From the NCBI RefSeq assembly GCF_016342405.1, contig NZ_JAEINN010000009.1:107545-171544 (forward strand): a DNA stretch of 64,000 bases, given 5' to 3'. Positions 58,273-64,000 of this stretch are shown here, piece by piece. The notes below the pieces were generated by a model. The model saw nothing but the letters and a program-made list of their open reading frames with translations. It was not told where the DNA came from and did no database searches. Origin of the DNA: Maridesulfovibrio ferrireducens (GTDB taxonomy: Bacteria > Desulfobacterota > Desulfovibrionia > Desulfovibrionales > Desulfovibrionaceae). Made by a program: the position numbers and the translations under genes. Position 1 is the stretch's first letter. Each line of letters opens with the position of its first letter.

Positions 58273-58689
58273 TCAAAAAGACTTATTCATTTTCTCCAAA
58301 CAGCTCAAAAAAACTTCGCGCTCTGAATCTGACATTTCAGAAGTAAGCTCATCAATCAGACGTAAATGCAACCGATCATGCTCTGCAAACATAGCTTCGC
58401 CAGATTCGGTCAATTCAACAACAATTGATCGGCGATCCGAGTCGTGAGGTTTACGACAGACAAACCCCTTACTTTCAAGCCTGTCGACGAGAACAGTCAA
58501 AGTTCCGGTAGTTATGCCCATAAGTTGCGCAAGCTCTTTCATCCGTTTGGGTTTATGAATGCCGAGCACCTCAAGGATATGCATCTGAGGCAGGGTTACC
58601 CCTTTCCCACGCACGATATCATGCTCCCATGATGACAACTTTTCGTAAAATTCTATAACCGAGTGATTAAGCTTGCTTAAAAGGGCCAC
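58273..58689 (-). CDS. MarR-family transcriptional regulator
   Basis: A 138-residue winged-helix regulator. The recognition region reads KRMKELAQLMGITTGTLTVLVDRLESKGFV, and the wing HDSDRRSIVVELTESGE is typical. The start is GTG 58689 after GGAGAG. It lies 15 nt after the transporter gene, so the two are one operon. The twin TTTGA-N3-TCAAA palindromes upstream of that operon are its likely operators. Confidence 0.93.
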   Translation of the reverse strand: MALLSKLNHSVIEFYEKLSSWEHDIVRGKGVTLPQMHILEVLGIHKPKRMKELAQLMGITTGTLTVLVDRLESKGFVCRKPHDSDRRSIVVELTESGEAMFAEHDRLHLRLIDELTSEMSDSEREVFLSCLEKMNKSF

Positions 58690-58704
58690 TGACTCTCCAT
58701 TTCA

Positions 58705-59451
58705 TTACATCGTTGTATAGCTGTATATTCCAAAAGCTATTGTCATTACACCCGCAGTTCTCATAACAAGAGGTTCCACCCAGCCCTGCTCCAACGTACG
58801 GACAAATCCGGCTGCTTTATAAATTGCATAAATCACAACGGAAAGCGCAATAGCGGTTCCAAGTGCATAGCTTGCAAAGACTGCTGTACCCTTCAAAACA
58901 CTGCCGGAATCAAGAGCATACGAATACATAATTGCAACAGTCGGACACGGCACTACCATATTAAAAAAGCCTACAGAAAACAGTCCCCAAAAAGTCACAC
59001 TGCGAATTGCAGATTTTGATTCAGAGTGATGATTTCCGCACTGGCAATCATGCTCGTGCCCGTGATGATGGTCAGGATCGTGGTTATGACTGTGCTCATG
59101 GTCATGTCCTTGGTCAGGATCATGGTCATGGCCGTGAAGCAACTCCGGCTTAATAATTAAAACAGCCCCCAGAGCGACCAAAACACAAACGGTGATAACA
59201 TCCACGACGTAAGTTAGCGAAGCAGGAATCGTCAAGGATATCGACCCCAAAGTAAAGCCGATAACAAGACAGGCAAGAGTTGTACCCATAATAAAAGCAG
59301 AGGTCAGAGAAAACACGCGCCCGCCCTTCTTTTCCCCATAAATAAAAGGTGCAAGAATAAGCCATGAATGACCGCACGGATTAATCCCGTGAATAAGTCC
59401 CAGAAAAAGGCTGCTTTGCAATGCGACGAGAAATATTGTTTCAAATTCCAT
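58705..59451 (-). CDS. Membrane transporter with His-rich loop (NicO/TauE-like)
   Basis: A 248-residue protein with about six helices in two halves. Between them is a His/Asp-rich loop (about 115-155, HGHDHDPDQGHDHEHSHNH and a CQCG), a metal-binding feature of nickel/cobalt exporters such as RcnA. Helix signatures LIHGINPCGHSWLILAPF and VVPCPTVAIMYSYAL match the NicO/UreH-like superfamily. A start at ATG 59451 after AAAGGGA is preferred to 59484, which would overlap an operator. Metal export is inferred, substrate unproved. Confidence 0.85.
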   Translation of the reverse strand: MEFETIFLVALQSSLFLGLIHGINPCGHSWLILAPFIYGEKKGGRVFSLTSAFIMGTTLACLVIGFTLGSISLTIPASLTYVVDVITVCVLVALGAVLIIKPELLHGHDHDPDQGHDHEHSHNHDPDHHHGHEHDCQCGNHHSESKSAIRSVTFWGLFSVGFFNMVVPCPTVAIMYSYALDSGSVLKGTAVFASYALGTAIALSVVIYAIYKAAGFVRTLEQGWVEPLVMRTAGVMTIAFGIYSYTTM

Positions 59452-59469
59452 AAGAATCCCTTTGTTTTT

Positions 59470-59488
59470 TTGTTTGATATTCAAACAA
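59470..59488. promoter_or_regulatory. MarR operator 1
   Basis: The perfect palindrome TTGTTTGA-TAT-TCAAACAA, 19 bp, just upstream of the transporter start. Confidence 0.75.
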
Positions 59489-59519
59489 TCAGTGTTTCAA
59501 GGTTTCTTGCATAGACTTA

Positions 59520-59536
59520 GTTTGATAGTCAAACAA
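59520..59536. promoter_or_regulatory. MarR operator 2
   Basis: GTTTGA-TAG-TCAAAC followed by AA, the same core as operator 1 with centres 48 nt apart. The pair brackets the place where the promoter must lie. Confidence 0.72.
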
Positions 59537-59607
59537 TATTTTCATAAAAAAACTTAGCCTCCTTGAAGAAACTCAGTCCTATTAGTTGGTATAAAACCAT
59601 ATTTTAA

Positions 59608-60732
59608 TTACTTAACCAGCACCCCATAAGCCTTTTCGGCATTCTTATAGGCTATTTTTTCCGCAACATCGCGAGGCAATTGTCCGAGAACAACGCGTTG
59701 CAGGAAAACAACAGATAGATAGTCTTTCCAGAGTTTTTTCATATGTGCATCAGTTGCAGCCAGAATTCTGTCCTGAAATCTAATCAGAAAATCGCGCCAC
59801 TCGGGCTTCAATTTCATACATTCCAACATCGGTCTTCCGATTTTTTCAAGTTTATCAGAGTCCTGAAAGTCATCCATAAGAACGTGCTTTTTGGACATTG
59901 TCATATACACATTGGGATGACGCTCAAGAAATTCCGTGGCCTGCTCTACTGAAGCAAAGGCCATATGCGGAATAATAAATATCTGGTCAGGCCAGTCACG
60001 ATACAGCTTATGAAAACGGGGAAAATCGCGTTCAGGAGCATAAACCTCAAAATGAGTCATCAGCGGAGTTTTGATTTCGGAAAGACGGGTCAAAAGTTCT
60101 TTTGTGCCCCGAAGAGCAGGATCAGTATACCTTTCACCTGAACTATATGTTTTACCAGACTTTTTATCAGCATGAGTATAAAGAATCTCGCCCACAAATC
60201 GATAGTTGTGGTCCACAATTCCCCTCATCGTCGCATCAATAAAGCGAGAACTGACATCACGCTTATGCCTGAAATATTTAGGAGCACCGAGCACAATCAG
60301 ATCAGGATTCTTCTTTGCAAGCTTCAGAACCGCTTTTTCATTCTGCCCCAGACTTTTTCTACTACGGGCGAAAAGCGCAAGTTTATCAACTCCAGCTTTA
60401 CGAACCAGCATAATTGCCTGCTTCATGTTCACAGTTTCATCAATCTGCGACATGGCATCAAAAAAAGGACCGTCATAATAATCCACACCTGAGGGAATTC
60501 CCTGATCAAGACGAGTTACACAACGAGCATAAATCTTGTTCGCCTTTTTCCACTGGTACTCACCATCAGGAGCAACTCCTGACTCCAATTGTCCGAACAG
60601 TTTGCGGCCCAGTTTATCTTTAAGACACTCCGACATCGTCGGACTGAGATTTTTATAGGGAGCTAAATCCACCGCCCCGAGAGTTGTCGGAATCAGTAAT
60701 AGCCAGATAATTAAAAAAAGGAGTTTTCTCAT
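59608..60732 (-). CDS. Exported amidohydrolase-family protein
   Basis: A 374-residue protein with a signal peptide (MRKLLFLIIWLLLIPTTLGA). The mature part resembles amidohydrolase-2 TIM-barrel enzymes (COG2159): YYDGPFFDAMSQIDETVNMK, VLGAPKYFRHKRDVS, PLMTHFEVYAPERDFPRF, IIPHMAFASVEQATEFLERHPNVYMTMS and the C-terminal LAATDAHMKKLWKDYL. The usual N-terminal HxH metal pair is not obvious, so activity is uncertain. It is the last gene of the thioredoxin operon, 59 nt after the ccdA-like gene. Confidence 0.75.
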   Translation of the reverse strand: MRKLLFLIIWLLLIPTTLGAVDLAPYKNLSPTMSECLKDKLGRKLFGQLESGVAPDGEYQWKKANKIYARCVTRLDQGIPSGVDYYDGPFFDAMSQIDETVNMKQAIMLVRKAGVDKLALFARSRKSLGQNEKAVLKLAKKNPDLIVLGAPKYFRHKRDVSSRFIDATMRGIVDHNYRFVGEILYTHADKKSGKTYSSGERYTDPALRGTKELLTRLSEIKTPLMTHFEVYAPERDFPRFHKLYRDWPDQIFIIPHMAFASVEQATEFLERHPNVYMTMSKKHVLMDDFQDSDKLEKIGRPMLECMKLKPEWRDFLIRFQDRILAATDAHMKKLWKDYLSVVFLQRVVLGQLPRDVAEKIAYKNAEKAYGVLVK

Positions 60733-60791
60733 TATGATTCCTTCCTTTTTACGAGTACGGTGTTGCCATTTTCAAAGGCAGGACAATTTCA

Positions 60792-61508
60792 TCAGTCCAT
60801 AAAATTAATATTAACAAAAGGTTGAACAATAAAATAGATGCCCATGCCTGCGATAAGAACACCCGCAAAGCGGCGAAACAAAGTCCCGCCACGTTGCCAT
60901 GTACTACTGGACAACATTTTTTGAACCAGAGCCGCTGATCCACCGGCAACAGCAATAGGAATACAATGCCCGAGACCAAAAAGGACAATAAAGACAATAC
61001 CAGTAAAAATCTTTTCCTGCACTGTAATAACAGCCAAGATAGGAGCAATAAAACCAAAGGTGCATGAGCCGGACAGCACGCCGTAGGCAAGTCCCAAAAT
61101 AAAGGCCCCGGACATCCCTTTAACCTTTAACTTGGACATGAGCCCCCCAGACATAGAACATCCCGAAAATCCCAGCATGTCCAAAGCAACCCAGATAAGA
61201 ACAAATCCGACTATAACCGTCCAATATGGGCCGACATCGCCCAGCATACGCCCGAGAAAAGCGCATATCACGCCAATGACCGCGATTGTAATAAACAGCC
61301 CCACAGTGAAAACCACGGCATAAAGAGTGGCCAGTTTACCCTCAACTAATTTATTCTGACCGGCGACATACCCGACAATTAGCGGAATCGATGCAAGATG
61401 GCAGGGGCTGAAAAGCACGCTCACCATTCCCCACAAAAAACACCCCGCCGCCCCGAGAATTAGGCCACCGGTCATCCACTCATTAATAAGGATAAAGAAC
61501 TGATCCAT
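60792..61508 (-). CDS. CcdA/DsbD-like thiol-reduction membrane protein
   Basis: A 238-residue protein with six membrane helices that would carry reducing power across the inner membrane. The first half has a Pro-Cys motif (LFSPCHLASIPLIVGYVAG) and the second half a matching Cys (LSGSCTFGFIAPILA), the pseudo-symmetric redox pair of CcdA. It lies 4 nt after the thioredoxin-like gene, its likely partner. Confidence 0.9.
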   Translation of the reverse strand: MDQFFILINEWMTGGLILGAAGCFLWGMVSVLFSPCHLASIPLIVGYVAGQNKLVEGKLATLYAVVFTVGLFITIAVIGVICAFLGRMLGDVGPYWTVIVGFVLIWVALDMLGFSGCSMSGGLMSKLKVKGMSGAFILGLAYGVLSGSCTFGFIAPILAVITVQEKIFTGIVFIVLFGLGHCIPIAVAGGSAALVQKMLSSSTWQRGGTLFRRFAGVLIAGMGIYFIVQPFVNINFMD

Positions 61509-61512
61509 ACGG

Positions 61513-61923
61513 TTACTCTACGCCCAGCCCTTTAAGCACTTTTACAATTTCTTCCTTACTGAAATAACCCGTGTGACGCATTTTCTCTTTGCCGTCTTTG
61601 TCATAAAAAATCTGAGTCGGTATGGTACTTATACCAAATTGAGAAGCTTCATCGGGATTTTTCCAGACATCAATAAAGACAATCGCCGCTTTACCCTCAT
61701 ACTCCTTCGACAGAGATTCGATAACCGGAATCATCATTTTACAGGGCACACACGCTTTAGCCCCAATATCAACCATTGTGACCATACCTTTAACGGGAAT
61801 CGCCTGAGGAGCTCCGGATATAAGTTCTTCCGCTGTGGGATTTGCTAAAGAACTCGCAGGGACAACTACGCTGAGGAGCATTAGAACTAAAAAAAATTGT
61901 TTTATACTCTGATTTACTTTCAT
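61513..61923 (-). CDS. Exported thioredoxin-fold protein (CVPC)
   Basis: A 136-residue periplasmic thiol-disulfide protein. After a signal peptide (QFFLVLMLLSVVVPASSLA) comes a thioredoxin fold with active site KACVPCKMM, then IVFIDVWKNPDEASQFGISTIPTQIFYDKDGKE (cis-Pro in STIPTQ). ATG 61923 after AAAAGGGG is used; the longer frame to 61950 starts upstream of that site. Likely reduced by the CcdA-like protein 4 nt downstream. Confidence 0.9.
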   Translation of the reverse strand: MKVNQSIKQFFLVLMLLSVVVPASSLANPTAEELISGAPQAIPVKGMVTMVDIGAKACVPCKMMIPVIESLSKEYEGKAAIVFIDVWKNPDEASQFGISTIPTQIFYDKDGKEKMRHTGYFSKEEIVKVLKGLGVE

Positions 61924-61966
61924 ACAAAAACCCCTTTTGCTCACCCGCAAGGGCTGACCTTTAATA

Positions 61967-62200
61967 TTAACCAGTTATCCAACCGAGAACGTCATTCTTG
62001 CTTGGAACTCTTCCAACAATCTTCACTTCTCCATCAATCGCAACAGCAGGAGTGGAAAATACCCCATAAGAAGCAATTTCTTGAAAATCTGAAATCTTTA
62101 CAACTTCAATTTCAAGCCCTGCTTCAAGCACAGCTTCCTTCACTATTTTTTCAGCCTTCGCACATTTGGGACACCCAGGTCCCAGAACTTGAATTTTCAT
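61967..62200 (-). CDS. Small thioredoxin-like protein (redox-active disulfide family)
   Basis: A 77-residue cytoplasmic protein: MKIQVLGPGCPKCAKAEKIV with CPKC active site, a betaalphabeta core and FSTPAVAIDGEVKIVG with cis-Pro. It belongs to the glutaredoxin-sized thioredoxin_3 family, often next to CcdA-type proteins. AAAAGGAG precedes the ATG. It is the first gene of the operon and lies 98 nt downstream of the TTGACA-type promoter. Confidence 0.93.
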   Translation of the reverse strand: MKIQVLGPGCPKCAKAEKIVKEAVLEAGLEIEVVKISDFQEIASYGVFSTPAVAIDGEVKIVGRVPSKNDVLGWITG

Positions 62201-62288
62201 ACTTATTCTCCTTTTAGATTGCTAAAGAGCAACATCTTTTGGCAAAAAAACCAACATCACTACTATGTTCACGATTTGCTTGTTTGCT

Positions 62289-62310
62289 TATTTGGCAATT
62301 TAGCCAAATA
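62289..62310. promoter_or_regulatory. Palindromic operator over the thioredoxin-operon promoter
   Basis: The arms TATTTGGC (62289-62296) and GCCAAATA (62303-62310) around a 6-nt centre AATTTA, which is itself the predicted -10 box on the minus strand. The geometry suggests a repressor; no regulator gene is adjacent. Confidence 0.65.
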
Positions 62311-62324
62311 TTTCTTTTTGTCAA
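62297..62324 (-). promoter_or_regulatory. Promoter of the thioredoxin-ccdA-amidohydrolase operon
   Basis: Minus strand: TTGACA (62319-62324), 16-nt spacer, TAAATT (62297-62302). Confidence 0.6.
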
Positions 62325-62341
62325 CTATACCTCCTGACCGC

Positions 62342-62358
62342 TGGCACAACACATGCAT
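62342..62358 (+). promoter_or_regulatory. Sigma-54 promoter upstream of the nuclease-like gene
   Basis: TGGCACAACACATGCAT: GG (62343-62344) and GC (62355-62356) with exactly 10 nt between; TGGCAC matches consensus. It lies some 210 nt upstream of the start codon at 62566. Confidence 0.65.
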
Positions 62359-62565
62359 ATTTTTATTATAAAAAGCAAAATTTGCCTATGAATATTGCTG
62401 AGTCCACTATGAATTAAGCAACCAGGTATCCGACAACAATATTATCGGACTTCACCTCATGCCGGACAGAATTGAATTACAAAGCTGATCACCTGTGATT
62501 ACAACATGTTCCTAAAGCTTCTACACAGTTTATCAGCTCATTGTGGACTAAATGCGGAGACCAAA

Positions 62566-63810
62566 ATGGATAAACGCGAGCACAATAAACTTTTCAACGA
62601 GTATGAACTGGCATCAATGCTCGAGAATAATATAAACAGCATCAAATCTCAGGTGAAGGCCATCAAGGGGAAAGATTTTCTTAATACACCTGCGGATAAA
62701 ATTATCGGTCGGCTGGTTATAAAAAATTCATTGAACCAGTTAAAGCTTTACGAACACCTTATACGCGCACACCTCCCGATCAAATGCAAGATCGACATTT
62801 CGGACGACTCTTTAAGATTCACCGACGGTAGAAACCGTCAGAGTTTTATCGATGGTATCAAGGTCCGTATTGAAATCCCCTTCTCCGGGGATGATAGACT
62901 TTGGCAGTTGCAACCGTCCGTTTTCCACGTGGGCGGTGGACCGGCTTTCAAAGTAAAAAAAGGCAGGATCGTCAAAGACTATATCCTGCCACAGCATGCA
63001 GACCATGATCAGGTCAAATCTGAATTACTGCAAAACCTAAGCGAGATCAAAAAATATCTTCACTGGCAGGACATGGATATCCAGCGATACAAAGAGGCAA
63101 TACGTAAAACAGCTGAAGAGGCTGTAGCGGAACGAAGAGCCAAGTCAGTGGACTTCAGCCCTATCGACGTACGAAAAAAACTTTGTTGCTCTCATGGGAA
63201 CCGTACTGACAAAAAAAATGAACCAACACTCTCTGAAAAAGATTTCATAAATATTATCAAAGTAATCAGACATACTGGATGCAGTTGCGAAAGGACGCCC
63301 AAAGTTTTCAGGGTTCATAATGAAAACGAGTTGCGCGACATCATCATTTCCACCCTCAACACTCAGTTTGAGGGCAACACAAAAAATGACATTTTCATGA
63401 AAGAAGGAAAGACATCCATATCCATCTCACAAGATGGGAAAAGTGTCTTTGTTGGCATTTGCAAGATATGGAGCGGTGAAAAAAGATTCATGAAAACCAT
63501 CGATCAGCTTCTGAACTGTGAGTCATGGCAAAGCTGCAAAACAGCTCTAATCATATTCAATAAAAACCAAAAAGATTTTTCAGAAGTGCTGAATCTCGCA
63601 ATGCAGATGATAATGGCACACCCGAATTTCATATCCTTTGACAATGAGTTTGATGAAAATGAATGGCATTTCACAATGCAAGCCAGAAATGACAAATCAT
63701 GCAGAATAAGTATGCGTGTAATGATTTTCAATCTCTATGCCGAAAGAATAAAACCATGCCTGCGCCTAACTAAACAGGAAATGGATTTCTTCAAGGCCGG
63801 AGGTAATTAG
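62566..63810 (+). CDS. Protein with degenerate PD-(D/E)XK nuclease-like C-terminal domain
   Basis: A 414-residue protein. Residues 1-200 are mostly helical with a charged middle segment and are unrecognised. Residues about 250-360 resemble a restriction-endonuclease-like family whose members usually read GKTDI..(I/V)AECKFW..IDQLL. Here the Asp is Ser (GKTS, 281-284) and the Glu is Ile (GICK, 297-300); only Lys300 is kept, so cleavage is unlikely. Start ATG 62566 after GGAG; the frame is open to 62506. A sigma-54 site lies upstream. Function unknown. Confidence 0.7.
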   Translation: MDKREHNKLFNEYELASMLENNINSIKSQVKAIKGKDFLNTPADKIIGRLVIKNSLNQLKLYEHLIRAHLPIKCKIDISDDSLRFTDGRNRQSFIDGIKVRIEIPFSGDDRLWQLQPSVFHVGGGPAFKVKKGRIVKDYILPQHADHDQVKSELLQNLSEIKKYLHWQDMDIQRYKEAIRKTAEEAVAERRAKSVDFSPIDVRKKLCCSHGNRTDKKNEPTLSEKDFINIIKVIRHTGCSCERTPKVFRVHNENELRDIIISTLNTQFEGNTKNDIFMKEGKTSISISQDGKSVFVGICKIWSGEKRFMKTIDQLLNCESWQSCKTALIIFNKNQKDFSEVLNLAMQMIMAHPNFISFDNEFDENEWHFTMQARNDKSCRISMRVMIFNLYAERIKPCLRLTKQEMDFFKAGGN

Positions 63811-64000
63811 CCTTCCATTTTTATAAAAGTTTTATTATCTTGACAATCAATAAAAACTTGCCCATTTTTCCAAATACTTATCTTGTGATGATAAATTATT
63901 GTTTGTATTTTAATAATGCTCACTGATCCTGCCACACTTTTCTGGACAGTTAGTTAAGCCACAAAAATATTTTCCTGACAGTTGATTTCAAATTCATCAG
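63811..64000. other. Right-edge intergenic region, nothing recognised
   Basis: About 190 nt, AT-rich, without a reading frame of note, hairpin terminator or promoter that can be supported. Confidence 0.4.

Overview
The window reads as a chromosomal stretch from an anaerobic, Gram-negative, motile deltaproteobacterium of the Desulfovibrio type. This is inferred from the mix of genes: a split F-type ATP synthase operon with b and b' subunits, an NfnAB-type transhydrogenase pair, a B12-independent class III ribonucleotide reductase, a CobD-CobQ fusion, a bacteriohemerythrin, an NhaB antiporter and several sigma-54 promoters. Base composition is mid-40s percent GC by eye. No rRNA, tRNA, CRISPR array, insertion sequence or prophage was seen.

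Layout. (1) 1-3270, minus strand: glmU, a ZapB-like coiled coil too short for usual ORF cut-offs, zapA, a 6S RNA, and the 5' part of rny, which runs off the left edge. (2) 3563-9547, minus: atpF'-atpF-atpH-atpA-atpG-atpD-atpC, with a promoter and two Rex-like sites in front. Subunits a and c are not here. (3) 9616-15500, minus: the rod-shape cluster mreB-mreC-mreD-mrdA-rodA-bactofilin. (4) 15733-20198: a radical SAM protein, then pstS-pstC-pstA behind a clear Pho box. (5) 20234-31027: a sigma-54-preceded FAD oxidoreductase and M24 peptidase, a DUF4911-like protein, a TetR regulator, murI, a small membrane methyltransferase, comM, bacteriohemerythrin, lepB, lepA, and a hypothetical protein whose leader is a terminated structured RNA. 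(6) 31306-38558: NfnAB, a diguanylate cyclase, a periplasmic binding protein downstream of a C11 tract, and the CobD-CobQ fusion. (7) 38562-44827, minus: glycosyltransferase, TatD, an AT-rich KAP-type P-loop NTPase and a TPR/OGT-like protein. (8) 44978-52557, plus: a PAS/sigma-54 activator with an ORP-like gene. A sigma-54 promoter then leads a pseudo-receiver, CBS protein, SLC13 permease, beta-helix protein and NhaB. (9) 52653-59488, minus: a chemoreceptor, a small coiled coil, nrdD under a cobalamin riboswitch, and a MarR regulator with a His-rich transporter behind twin palindromes. (10) 59608-63810: a thioredoxin/CcdA/amidohydrolase operon, and a protein with a degenerate nuclease-like C-terminus behind a sigma-54 site.

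The genes are mostly housekeeping: envelope growth, ATP synthesis, phosphate uptake, cobalamin and deoxynucleotide supply. The less ordinary signals are regulatory or accessory. The main ones are a possible CsrA-binding RNA at 31063-31190 with five A(N)GGA motifs and an intrinsic terminator, and a B12 riboswitch with two perfect DnaA boxes around the nrdD leader. Others are three sigma-54 promoters, a pseudo-receiver heading a Na+/anion transport operon, a lone KAP NTPase, and a nuclease-like domain that has lost its catalytic residues. Several starts were moved from the longest frame on the basis of ribosome binding sites; these are noted in the entries.
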